From assembly GCA_947168325.1 (NCBI GenBank), contig CAMVLN010000002.1, forward strand, positions 1-49,245: a stretch of 49,245 bases of DNA, read 5' to 3'. Position numbers and translations under genes: made by a program. Under the pieces are notes generated by a model that worked only from the letters and a program-made list of their open reading frames with translations, was not told the origin of the DNA and made no database searches. Origin of the DNA: an uncultured Elusimicrobia bacterium (GTDB taxonomy: Bacteria > Elusimicrobiota > Endomicrobiia > Endomicrobiales > Endomicrobiaceae). Below, piece after piece: positions 36,954 through 45,476 of this stretch; position 1 is the stretch's first letter, and every line of letters begins with the position of its first letter.

Positions 36954-37478
36954 ATGAAAAAACTTTTGGGTTTATTTTTAATGTTTATTTTTGTTGTTGG
37001 CTGTTCTTCAAGACAAAGTGATTTGTCAAATTATGCAAAAGGTATAGAAGCTACAAAATCTAAACAATATGAACAAGCAATAAATTTTTTTAATAAAGCT
37101 GTAGATGAAGAAACAAATGTAGAAATAAAAGCTAGTGCTTTGTATAATATTGGTTTTTGTTATGGTATTATGAAAAATTATGAAAAAGAAATAGAATACT
37201 ATAAAAAATCTGTTGATGTATTTCCTGATTTTCAAGCAGGATTATATGATTTAGGCAAATACTACTATGATAACAATAATTTTGAAAGTGCATCAAAAAT
37301 GTTCTCTCATTTGGTTGAAGTAAATGATATTCATGAGGGGGCATATTATATGTTAGCATTAGTACAACTTGAGTTGAAAAAAAATGAAGAAGCTATGGCA
37401 AATATGAAAAAGGCAGCAGAATTAGATAGTCCAGAGGCAAAACAATTTTTAGAACAACAAGATAAAAATAGCATATAA
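36954..37478 (+). CDS. TPR-repeat lipoprotein
   Basis: The 174-residue protein begins with a lipoprotein signal: KK, hydrophobic core, then lipobox 'VVGCSS', predicting acylation at Cys18. Three to four tetratricopeptide repeats follow ('YEQAINFFNKAVDEE', 'YEKEIEYYKKSVDVFP', 'FESASKMFSHLVEV', 'EEAMANMKKAAEL'). It is therefore probably a periplasm-facing adaptor anchored in the inner or outer membrane. The ATG at 36954 is preferred over the ORF-track start because GGGAG lies about 11 bases upstream and the signal peptide begins there. Partner unknown. valS follows 6 bases later. Confidence 0.85.
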   Translation: MKKLLGLFLMFIFVVGCSSRQSDLSNYAKGIEATKSKQYEQAINFFNKAVDEETNVEIKASALYNIGFCYGIMKNYEKEIEYYKKSVDVFPDFQAGLYDLGKYYYDNNNFESASKMFSHLVEVNDIHEGAYYMLALVQLELKKNEEAMANMKKAAELDSPEAKQFLEQQDKNSI

Positions 37479-37484
37479 GGGCAA

Positions 37485-40145
37485 ATGATTATGGAAATGG
37501 AAAAAGTTTATGATTCAAAAAGAGTAGAAGAAAAATGGGTAAAATATTGGATAGAAAATAAAACATTTTCTTCTAAAATAGATAAAGATAAAAAATCTTT
37601 TACAATAGTTATTCCACCTCCAAATGTTACAGGTTCTTTACATATGGGGCATGCTTTAAATGATTCTTTGCAAGATGCGATTATAAGATTTAGAAAAATG
37701 CAAGGTTTTAATACATTGTGGGTTCCAGGAACAGACCATGGCGGAATTGCAACACAAACAGTTGTAGAAAAACTGCTTAAAAAAGAAGGTAAAACAAAAT
37801 ATGATTTAGGTAGAGAAAAATTTGTTAAAAAAATGTGGCAATGGAGACAAGAAACTGGTGACACAATTTTAGATCAATTGAAAAAGTTAGGTTGTGGACT
37901 TGATTGGGATAGAACAAGATTTACTATGGATGAGGCATGTTCTAAAGCTGTTAAAAGAGCATTCAAACAGTTTTATGATAAAGGTTTAATTTATAGAGGG
38001 AAAAGACTTGTTAATTGGTGTCCTAGGTGCAACACAGCATTGTCAGATATAGAAGTAGAATATCATCCTGAAAAAGGCAATTTATGGTACATAAAATATC
38101 CTATAAAAAATTCTAATGACTTTTTAACAGTTGCAACAACAAGACCAGAAACAATGATAGGAGACACAGCAGTTGCAGTTAATCCTAACGATGCTAGATA
38201 CAAAGATATTGTAGGCAAAACAATAATTCTTCCTTTAGTAGGCAGAGAAATAAAAGTAGTTGCAGATTATATTGTAGATATGCAGTTTGGAACAGGTGCT
38301 GTAAAAGTAACTCCTGCACATGATAATGTTGATTATGAAATAGCAAGAAGACATAATCTTGAAATACTTGAGGTTATAGATTCTAACGGTAATATGACGA
38401 ATTTAGTTGAAAAATATAAATGTATGCCTGCAAAAGAGGCAAGAGAAGCTATAGTCAGCGATTTAAAAGAGCAAGGGTATCTTATAAAAATAGAAGACTA
38501 TAGCCATAGTGTTGGCAAATGTTATAGATGTGGCACAACAATAGAACCTATAATGTCAGAACAATGGTTCTTAAGAGTTGAAGAAATGTCTAAAAGAGCA
38601 TCACAAGTAGCGAAAAACGATAAAGTAAAATTTTATCCTGCATCTTGGAAAAAGCCTTACACATTGTGGTTAGATAATTTAAGAGATTGGTGCATAAGCA
38701 GGCAAATTTGGTGGGGGCACAGAATACCTGTTTTTTATTGTATTGACGAAAAAGGTGATAAAACAAGTTGCCCACCTATAGTTGAACAAAATACACCAAC
38801 AAAATGCCCCAATTGTGGAAATACCCATTTAGTTCAAGATAACGATGTATTAGATACATGGTTTTCTTCTGCTATGTGGCCTTTTAGTGTTTTTAATTGG
38901 GGAGAAAAACCTGACAATGAAGAACTAAAATACTATTATCCTACAGGGGTTCTTGTAACTGGTCATGAGATACTTTATTTGTGGGTAGCAAGAATGGTTC
39001 AGATGGGACTTGAATTTTTAGATGATATTCCATTTAGTGATGTTTTTATTCATGGTATAGTTAGAGATAAACATGGACTAAAGATGTCTAAATCTAAAGG
39101 TAATGTTATAAATCCACTTGAAATTATGAATGAATTCGGGACAGATTCGTTAAGATTTGCTCTGTCACAATCAGCAGCACCTGGACGAGATATGCAAATA
39201 TCAAATGACTCGTTTTTAGCAGCAAGAAACTTTGCAAACAAAATTTGGAATGCTTCAAGATTTATTTTTATGAATAAAGGTAATATTGAAGTGCCACAAG
39301 AACCAATAGTTAAAGAAACATCAGATAAATGGATTTTAGATGAATACAATAAAACAATTAAAACAGTAACCTATTCGTTTGAACATTATGATATAGATGT
39401 TGTTTCAAGAACACTTTACGATTTTGTTTGGACAAAATTCTGTGATTGGTATATAGAACTTTCAAAAATTAGAATGACTTCTATAAACATTGAAGAAAAG
39501 AGACAAGTGTTATCTGTTCTTATATATATTTTGAAAGGTACAATAAAAATGTTAGCACCTATTATGCCATTTATTTGCGATGAGTTATGGTCAATATTAA
39601 ATAATACTAAAGAAAGTATTGTAAAATCATCTTTTCCAATATACAATGAAAAGTTTGTTTTTTCAAACGAAGCAAATCAAATGGCAATAGTTCAAGAAAT
39701 AGTTTCTAAAATAAGAAATGTTAGAAGTGAAATGAATATTTCACCAGCAGCTTTTATTACAACAAAAATAAATGTACTGGATGAAAGCAAATTGCCAGTG
39801 GTAGATTTTAATAAAAATTATATTAAAGCATTAGGTAAAATAAAAAATTTGATTATTGGCAAAAATATAGCAAGAGAAAAAAATTCTGCTTTAACAGTTG
39901 CTACGGGATTGGAAATATTTATACCTTTAGAAGGACTTATAGATATAGAAAAAGAAAAAACAAGAATTTCAAAAGAAATAAAAAATATTATATTAGAGCA
40001 AGAAAAGTATAATAAAAAATTGTCTAATCCAAACTTTATTGCAAAAGCTCCCAAAACAGAAGTTGAAAGAATAAAACAGAAACTTTTAGATACACAAAGT
40101 AAAATTGCTACATTAAAAGAAACTTTAAAGAATTATGAAAAATAA
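37485..40145 (+). CDS. valS: Valyl-tRNA synthetase
   Basis: Class I aminoacyl-tRNA synthetase, 886 residues, full length. The HIGH motif is HMGH at 53-56 in 'PPNVTGSLHMGHALN'; KMSKS is at 533-537. The CP1 editing domain ('TTRPETMIGDTAV', 'GTGAVKVTPAHD') and zinc-type cysteines ('CYRCGT', 'CPNCGN') are present. The anticodon-binding domain and a C-terminal coiled-coil arm ('IEKEKTRISKEIKNII') complete it. AAGGG lies upstream of the ATG. Confidence 0.97.
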   Translation: MIMEMEKVYDSKRVEEKWVKYWIENKTFSSKIDKDKKSFTIVIPPPNVTGSLHMGHALNDSLQDAIIRFRKMQGFNTLWVPGTDHGGIATQTVVEKLLKKEGKTKYDLGREKFVKKMWQWRQETGDTILDQLKKLGCGLDWDRTRFTMDEACSKAVKRAFKQFYDKGLIYRGKRLVNWCPRCNTALSDIEVEYHPEKGNLWYIKYPIKNSNDFLTVATTRPETMIGDTAVAVNPNDARYKDIVGKTIILPLVGREIKVVADYIVDMQFGTGAVKVTPAHDNVDYEIARRHNLEILEVIDSNGNMTNLVEKYKCMPAKEAREAIVSDLKEQGYLIKIEDYSHSVGKCYRCGTTIEPIMSEQWFLRVEEMSKRASQVAKNDKVKFYPASWKKPYTLWLDNLRDWCISRQIWWGHRIPVFYCIDEKGDKTSCPPIVEQNTPTKCPNCGNTHLVQDNDVLDTWFSSAMWPFSVFNWGEKPDNEELKYYYPTGVLVTGHEILYLWVARMVQMGLEFLDDIPFSDVFIHGIVRDKHGLKMSKSKGNVINPLEIMNEFGTDSLRFALSQSAAPGRDMQISNDSFLAARNFANKIWNASRFIFMNKGNIEVPQEPIVKETSDKWILDEYNKTIKTVTYSFEHYDIDVVSRTLYDFVWTKFCDWYIELSKIRMTSINIEEKRQVLSVLIYILKGTIKMLAPIMPFICDELWSILNNTKESIVKSSFPIYNEKFVFSNEANQMAIVQEIVSKIRNVRSEMNISPAAFITTKINVLDESKLPVVDFNKNYIKALGKIKNLIIGKNIAREKNSALTVATGLEIFIPLEGLIDIEKEKTRISKEIKNIILEQEKYNKKLSNPNFIAKAPKTEVERIKQKLLDTQSKIATLKETLKNYEK

Positions 40146-40275
40146 TAAAAAATATATTGATTCCACAATTTTTTAGAAAGTAGATAGCAGTAAATGGATG
40201 TTTTTTGATGGATATGAAAAGCAAGAAATTATAAATATTATTAAAAAGTATAATTTAAAAATTATTAAATCGTAA
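40135..40275 (+). pseudogene. Possible remnant of a small gene with an in-frame TAG
   Basis: From an ATG inside the end of valS (40135), the frame reads 13 codons ('MKNNKKYIDSTIF'), a TAG at 40174-40176, then 32 further codons ('KVDSSKWMFFDGYEKQEI' and 'INIIKKYNLKIIKS') to a TAA. The second part looks protein-like (aromatic cluster, amphipathic helix). It may be the decayed 3' end of a gene, but no family is recognised and chance is quite possible. Confidence 0.25.
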
Positions 40276-40303
40276 ATTACAGCTTACAGATGTTTTTTAT
40301 AGC

Positions 40304-40339
40304 AATTACAAATGTCGTTGTATCTTTACAACTGTAATT
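40304..40339 (+). promoter_or_regulatory. Bulged hairpin upstream of the peptide-radical SAM locus
   Basis: AATTACA (40304-40310) pairs with TGTAATT (40333-40339) and GTTGTA with TACAAC inside it, around a TCTT loop and a 6-base one-sided bulge. No U run follows, so it is more likely a structured end of the valS transcript or a protein-binding site than a canonical terminator. Confidence 0.45.
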
Positions 40340-40347
40340 ATAAATGA

Positions 40348-40386
40348 TTGCACAATGTTGCAAAAAAAAAATTTTTTTTCTAGAAT
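40348..40386 (+). promoter_or_regulatory. Promoter of the peptide-radical SAM operon with A/T-tract spacer
   Basis: TTGCAA (40358-40363), 17 bases, then TAGAAT (40381-40386). The spacer is almost entirely an A run followed by a T run (A10 from 40362, then T8). A dyad TTGCA-N6-TGCAA (40348-40363) overlaps the -35. The peptide GTG starts 34 bases after the -10. Confidence 0.55.
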
Positions 40387-40420
40387 TAAAAAGATTGAAT
40401 TAAAATATTAAGAGGTATTT

Positions 40421-40528
40421 GTGAATAAAAAAATAAATAAAAAAAGTAAAGTCTGGATAAAACCAAAACTTATGAAGATAAAAACAGGGTTGGATTCGGC
40501 AATAACAGCGACTGATATGTCATATTAG
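40421..40528 (+). CDS. PqqA-like putative RiPP precursor peptide
   Basis: A 35-codon ORF absent from the ORF track because of its length. It starts at GTG with AGAGG five bases upstream; an in-frame stop at 40409-40411 excludes a longer start. The N-terminus is very Lys/Asn-rich ('NKKINKKSK'), then comes 'WIKPKLMKIKTGLD' and the tail 'SAITATDMSY'. The central part aligns without gaps with PqqA-type peptides: Trp, Lys-Pro, hydrophobic-basic pair, Gly and an acidic residue (Asp where PqqA has the crosslinked Glu). A radical SAM gene starts 44 bases later. I infer a ribosomally made, post-translationally modified peptide with Lys-rich leader and acidic/aromatic core. The modification is unknown and the terminal Tyr is a candidate site. 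Not PQQ itself, as no other pqq gene is present. Confidence 0.7.
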   Translation: MNKKINKKSKVWIKPKLMKIKTGLDSAITATDMSY

Positions 40529-40572
40529 TAAATAACAGTTTAATGTAAACTATTTAAAAATGGGGGAATTTT

Positions 40573-42183
40573 ATGAATAATACGGAGTTAGCAAAAGGAT
40601 TAATAAATAGTAATAAATTAAAAGAAGCAGAAAGCATATTATTGGGCTTGGAAGATAAGTATTCTGTGTTTGAATTGGCAAGGTTAAGACAAATACAAGG
40701 AAAAGATATAGAAGCTGAAAAATTATTTTTGAAAACACTTCAAATATCTCCAGAAATAAAAGGGCAAATAGAAAGTGATACAAACTTAGAGTTAGCAAGA
40801 ATCTATGCAAGGCAGAGAAAAGTAGATTTAGCTACTCAGATGTATTTGAAGGTAACAGATAGGATAAATAGTGAAAGGAACATATATAAAGAATTAGGAA
40901 ATTTATATATGCAAGTAAGGGATTATCCGAAAGCTAGAGATAGTTATAAAAGAGCATTATCAATTTTTCCAAAAGATATAGATGTAGCACTAAATTTGGG
41001 AATAGCATATAGAATGTTAGGGCAAGATGAAAAAGCAGAGGAATTGTTTAGTGCTTTGTTAAAAATAAAAGAAATAAGACAAGATAAGTTTATGTATAAC
41101 AAAGTATTAAATGAATATGAGATATTGTTAAAGAGAGAATATTTGGAGTCTCATCCTAGCCAAATAATGAATACAATAACAAACAGATGTAATATAGGAT
41201 GCAGATCATGTGATATATGGAAAGATAGCAATTGGCAACAGAATGAAAAAAGAATGAAAGAAGTAGTGGATTTGTTCCCATATTTGGAGCAAGCATCATG
41301 GTTAGGAGGAGAAGCTTTTTTGTACAAAGGTTTTGAAGATATATTAGAAGAAGGGTTTAAATATAAAAATATGGAGCAAACGATACTAACAAATGGGTTG
41401 TTGTTGACAAAAAATAGTTTAGAGAAGTTGTTAAAAGAGAAAGTTGTATTGTGGATATCGATAGATGCAGGTAAAAAAGAGACCTATGAGTATTTAAGAA
41501 GAGGTGCAAGTTGGAATAAACTTTGTAAGAATTTAGAGATGATAAAAGAAGCAAAAGAGTCAAGAAAGAGCAGTGGAAACAAAGTAAATATGAAGACTTT
41601 GTACAATGCAGTAATAAGTAAGAGTAATTATACCGAGATGATGGAAATGTTAGAAATGGCGAAGAAATATTCTTTTGATAGAATAAGATTTCAACCAATA
41701 TTTGGGACAGGAGAAGAAAATATATTTTTAAACAAAGATTTGAAAGCAATCAAATATATATATGATTTATTAGATTTGTTAAAAGCAAGAGCAGAAGAAT
41801 ACGAAATAGAAGTAATATTTGACTCTTTATTTCCAACAAAAGAGCATCCGATATATAGAGATTTAAATATGAAGTATGTGGAAAATAATAATTATTCGTT
41901 GAGAAAGACAGCAAGAAAAGTAGTAAGTTGTATGTCTCCATGGAAGAAAGTGGTAATAGATAGTAAAGGGACGATGAGAATGTGTATAAATAGTAACGAT
42001 TATTTAGGCGACAGTGAAAAAGAAACGATAAAAAATTTTTGGAACAATGAAGGAATGCAAACATACAGAAGATGTTTTGGCAAGCTAATGGGATGTTCAG
42101 GAAAATATTACAAGATGAGTTTTAGTGGGCCTGAAGATGTTCTTGATGATGTTGATACTGATATTGATGTAGCAGAATGTTAG
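40573..42183 (+). CDS. TPR-radical SAM (SPASM/Twitch-like) peptide-modifying enzyme
   Basis: 536 residues. Residues ~1-180 are tetratricopeptide repeats ('YKELGNLYMQVRDYPKARDSY', shortened 'DYPKARDSYKRALSIFP'; 'GIAYRMLGQDEKAEELF'), then a radical SAM core with C206-x3-C210-x2-C213 ('RCNIGCRSCDIW'). The C-terminal part resembles a SPASM/Twitch auxiliary-cluster domain: C453 in 'SCMSPW', C471 in 'GTMRMC', C501 and C508, though the usual final C-x2-C is C-S-G-K. An acidic tail ends in Cys536. A strong GGGGG precedes the ATG. With the PqqA-like peptide just upstream, modification of that peptide is the natural hypothesis; the TPR part may bind its leader in place of a PqqD-like module. Leucine TTG codons look commoner than in neighbouring genes. 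No transporter or peptidase follows. Confidence 0.82.
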   Translation: MNNTELAKGLINSNKLKEAESILLGLEDKYSVFELARLRQIQGKDIEAEKLFLKTLQISPEIKGQIESDTNLELARIYARQRKVDLATQMYLKVTDRINSERNIYKELGNLYMQVRDYPKARDSYKRALSIFPKDIDVALNLGIAYRMLGQDEKAEELFSALLKIKEIRQDKFMYNKVLNEYEILLKREYLESHPSQIMNTITNRCNIGCRSCDIWKDSNWQQNEKRMKEVVDLFPYLEQASWLGGEAFLYKGFEDILEEGFKYKNMEQTILTNGLLLTKNSLEKLLKEKVVLWISIDAGKKETYEYLRRGASWNKLCKNLEMIKEAKESRKSSGNKVNMKTLYNAVISKSNYTEMMEMLEMAKKYSFDRIRFQPIFGTGEENIFLNKDLKAIKYIYDLLDLLKARAEEYEIEVIFDSLFPTKEHPIYRDLNMKYVENNNYSLRKTARKVVSCMSPWKKVVIDSKGTMRMCINSNDYLGDSEKETIKNFWNNEGMQTYRRCFGKLMGCSGKYYKMSFSGPEDVLDDVDTDIDVAEC

Positions 42184-42989
42184 TAGTTAGAAATATTTGC
42201 TGGTTAGAGTTTCATCTAACGAGTCTGATGTTGTAGGATTTTGTTAGTTTTTTAAATTACTTGTGAGTTGTTTTAGGAAGTTTTATAATTTTTTTTAAAG
42301 TGTGTTTTAAAGTGCAGTGTTTTAAAAAAAATTCTCTTTGAGAAGTTCTGTGTTTGGTTAAAGTCTTTTTAGTGTTTTTATTTTTATAAAGTATTATCAG
42401 TTAGGATCTTTTTATGAAAAAGAATTGATTGGTTTGCTTTATGAGTTATAAGTTTCTCTTTTTTCCCTTTTTTAAAAAGAAAATGCTTGTGTTTAGATGT
42501 ATTTAAAAATAACAAACAGAACAGTGTAATATAGAAACAGTTTAAAGTATTTTTATGTTTGTAAATATATAAATGTGCAATTATATTCAGTTTCAACAAA
42601 TAAAATAATTCATCTTATGTTATAGATTTCTTAAGTATTCAAACTACTATTATTTTTTGTGAGTAACTTTGTGGAAAATATAGAAAAATTATGCTTGATA
42701 ATTAATGGTTTTGTAGTTCTGTAGAAGGAACTAAATAAAAAGTTTCTTGCTTTATAAAAAATATAGTAAGATGATTATTGTTTTTTCTTTACACATGCAC
42801 TTTAGTTTGTGATGAAATTATAATGACAGAACATTGTACAAGAGAAACTTTTCTTTTACATATAAATTCTTTTAATTCTATAATGTAATATTAATTCGTT
42901 TATATTAGCCTTTCGTCCTTTTTTAGTTTATAAAAAGTTTATTTTTGTTTTTGTTGCTGATTCCTTTTTTATTTGATAAAATGGGCACA
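42184..42989. other. Long non-coding stretch after the radical SAM gene
   Basis: About 800 bases with stops in all frames. The first ~300 bases are notably T- and G-rich on the plus strand. A weak stem GTTAGA-N6-TCTAAC (42203-42220) lies just after the radical SAM stop, and AGTTC-N8-GAACT occurs near 42716. No further PqqA-like peptide, tRNA or protein family was recognised. A 71-codon minus-strand ORF (42384-42599) has no protein-like features. Confidence 0.5.
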
Positions 42990-43466
42990 ATGAAGCTTTG
43001 TATTAAGAAAATTTTACAGAAAAACAACATTGCATATCTAAAGTTTATAGATAAGAAAAATTCTTCTGTAGCAGAAAAATTTAAAAATATTCCTTGTCAA
43101 GAAAGGGCAGTTTTACTACCACATTGTATGAGGAATAGCAAACAATGTAAAGCACTAGATGAAGGAACTTTTTATAGTTGTGCTAAGTGTGGTTGCTGTA
43201 AAATAGCACAAATACAAAAACTTGCAGAAGAACTTGGTTATCGAAAAGTTTATATAATGAAAGGTGGAAAAGCAATACATAATATTTTAGTTGAACAAAA
43301 AATAAAGGCAGTTGTTGCTGTTGCTTGTCACTTTGAGGGTGTGCAGGGTATAAAAATGACAGACAGTTTAAAAGTGATAGCACAATTTATACCGTTGCTT
43401 AAAGATGGTTGTTATAATACAGATGTTGATGTTAATGATGTTGAAAAAATAATGAATATAATTTAG
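42990..43466 (+). CDS. DUF116 family cysteine-rich protein
   Basis: The 158-residue product matches the DUF116 pattern: 'LLPHCMRNSKQCKA' near residue 40, 'YSCAKCGCCKIAQIQKLAEELGY' (shortened 'CAKCGCCKIAQI'), 'IMKGGKAIHNIL', and 'VVAVACHFEGVQG'. At least seven cysteines in the central part suggest metal or Fe-S binding. Function is unknown in the family. The ATG at 42990 was chosen as the start of the conserved region ('MKLCIKKIL'); ATG 42981 is three codons earlier. The ORF-track start at 42945 would add hydrophobic residues not typical of the family. Confidence 0.75.
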   Translation: MKLCIKKILQKNNIAYLKFIDKKNSSVAEKFKNIPCQERAVLLPHCMRNSKQCKALDEGTFYSCAKCGCCKIAQIQKLAEELGYRKVYIMKGGKAIHNILVEQKIKAVVAVACHFEGVQGIKMTDSLKVIAQFIPLLKDGCYNTDVDVNDVEKIMNII

Positions 43467-43629
43467 CAGAATTTTTGAGAGTTTATTGTAAAAAACACTT
43501 TATGCTTTTTAAGTTTATAATTTATGATATAGAATGTTAAAGGTACAAATTTTTCTGTTGTATTATAAATTTTATACAAAGTAAGAAAGTTTTTATATAT
43601 TATATTTTTATACTAAATTGGAGTTGTCA

Positions 43630-45282
43630 GTGGATAAATTAAAATTTACAGAATTAAATTTAAGTCAAGAAATATTAAAAGCGGTGACTGATATGGGTTT
43701 TGAGGAAGCAAGTCCTATACAATCGCTTGCAATACCAAAAATGATAGAAGGTGTAGATATTATAGGACAAGCACAAACAGGGACTGGAAAAACTGCAGCA
43801 TTCGGTATTCCTATTCTTGAAAAAATTTCGCCAAAAGAAAAAAAAGTTCAAGCTCTTATTATGTGCCCTACAAGAGAATTAGCAATACAAGTTGCAGAAG
43901 AGTTAAAATCTTTGTCAAAATATAAAAAAGGAATAAATATTGTTCCCGTTTATGGTGGGCAACCGATAGGTAGACAAATGCTTGCACTTAATAAAGGTGC
44001 ACACATTGTTATTGGCACACCGGGAAGAATAATTGATCATATAGAAAGGAAAACAATAAAATTAGATAACACAAGAATTGTTGTTTTAGATGAAGCAGAT
44101 GAGATGCTTGATATGGGTTTTAGAGATGATATAGAACTAATACTTGGCTCGTTGCCACAACAAAAGCAAACAGCATTTTTTTCTGCAACAATGCCAAGAG
44201 AATTTTTATCTTTAACAAGAAAATATCAAAAAAGTCCAATAAATATAAAAGTTGTTCACGAAAAACTTACAGTTCCACAAATAGAGCAATTGTACTGTGA
44301 AGTTAGAGAACATCAAAAACTTGAAGCTCTTGCAAGATGTATAGATATGGCAGATGCAAAACTTTCGTTAGTATTTTGTAATACTAAAAGAAGGGTGGAT
44401 GAAGTAACAGCACAACTACAAGTTAGAGGATATTCTGCAGATGCTATTCATGGGGATATGACTCAAACTCAAAGAGATAGAGTTATGGACAAGTTTAGAA
44501 ATTGCAAAATAGAAATTCTTGTTGCCACAGATGTTGCAGCAAGGGGTATAGATGTTGATGATGTTGAGGCTGTTTTTAATTTTGATATTCCACAAGATAT
44601 AGAATCTTATGTTCACAGAATAGGTAGAACAGGCAGGGCAGGAAGAACGGGTAAAGCATATAGTTTTGTGGCTGGTAAAGATATTTATAAAATTAGAGAT
44701 ATCCAAAGATATACAAAAGTTAATATAACTAGAATGCCGGTTCCTTCTCTTGCAGATGTTGAAAATATTAAAATATCTTCGTTTATGGAAAAACTTAAAG
44801 AAACTTTAAAGAAGAATACTTTTGAAAAGTATGTTTCAAAAATAGAATCTTTAATAACAGATAATACTACATCTGTAGATGTTGCAGCAGCATTGTTTGA
44901 AATGATGTTACAAGTAGAAAATCCTGAAAAACACGAAGATATAGATATGAATGTAAATTATCATAAAAGAGACTTTTTTAGAGATAAAAATTTAAAACAG
45001 AAAAATTCAAGAAACAATAGAAACAGACATGGATTAGAAACAGGAATGGCTAGACTTTTCATAAATATAGGTAAAAATAAAAATGTTAGAGCTGGTGACT
45101 TTGTTGGTGCAATAGCAGGTGAAGCACAAATGAATGGCGATTTAGTTGGAGCAATAAATATATTTGATAAGTATACTTTTGTTGATGTTCCAAAAGAATA
45201 TGAACAAAAAGTAATAGATGCTTTAAATAATAGTAATATAAAAGGTAACAAAGTAAAAGTAGAAAAAGCTCAAAGTAGATAA
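43630..45282 (+). CDS. deaD: DEAD-box RNA helicase, DeaD/CsdA type
   Basis: ATP-dependent RNA helicase, about 550 residues, likely in ribosome assembly or RNA turnover. Q motif 'FTELNLSQEIL' plus 'SPIQSLAIP', Walker A AQTGTGKT (48-55), 'PTRELAIQ', DEAD (154-157), 'SATMP', 'ATDVAARGIDV' and 'HRIGRTGRAG' are all present. The C-terminus (~460-545) is a DbpA-like RNA-binding domain ('MARLFINIGKNKNV', 'DLVGAINIFDKYTFVDVP'). The GTG at 43630 is preferred because TTGGAG lies 6 bases upstream; the ORF-track TTG is part of that ribosome binding site. Confidence 0.94.
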   Translation: MDKLKFTELNLSQEILKAVTDMGFEEASPIQSLAIPKMIEGVDIIGQAQTGTGKTAAFGIPILEKISPKEKKVQALIMCPTRELAIQVAEELKSLSKYKKGINIVPVYGGQPIGRQMLALNKGAHIVIGTPGRIIDHIERKTIKLDNTRIVVLDEADEMLDMGFRDDIELILGSLPQQKQTAFFSATMPREFLSLTRKYQKSPINIKVVHEKLTVPQIEQLYCEVREHQKLEALARCIDMADAKLSLVFCNTKRRVDEVTAQLQVRGYSADAIHGDMTQTQRDRVMDKFRNCKIEILVATDVAARGIDVDDVEAVFNFDIPQDIESYVHRIGRTGRAGRTGKAYSFVAGKDIYKIRDIQRYTKVNITRMPVPSLADVENIKISSFMEKLKETLKKNTFEKYVSKIESLITDNTTSVDVAAALFEMMLQVENPEKHEDIDMNVNYHKRDFFRDKNLKQKNSRNNRNRHGLETGMARLFINIGKNKNVRAGDFVGAIAGEAQMNGDLVGAINIFDKYTFVDVPKEYEQKVIDALNNSNIKGNKVKVEKAQSR

Positions 45283-45476
45283 GGGTATCAATGATATTTT
45301 TTATACAAAAGTGGAAGATTAAAAAATTGTTTAAAAAGTTGAATTGTAGTATAAAAAGTTAAAACAATTTTATAGTTGAAGCAGTTTAATGAATAAGGTA
45401 GTTAATCATATTTCATCATTGATTAAATTTATTATAGTATATAGGCTAAAAGTTGCGAACCAGTTTTGGAGGTATT

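Noticed and set aside
40421-42183. Calling the locus PQQ biosynthesis
   Set aside because: Only a PqqA-like peptide and a radical SAM enzyme are present; pqqB, C, D and F are absent, the enzyme has a TPR domain instead of PqqE layout, and the Glu is replaced by Asp.
42384-42599. 71-codon minus-strand ORF in the gap after the radical SAM gene
   Set aside because: Low-complexity Lys/Leu/His/Phe content, no ribosome binding site, no recognisable motif.
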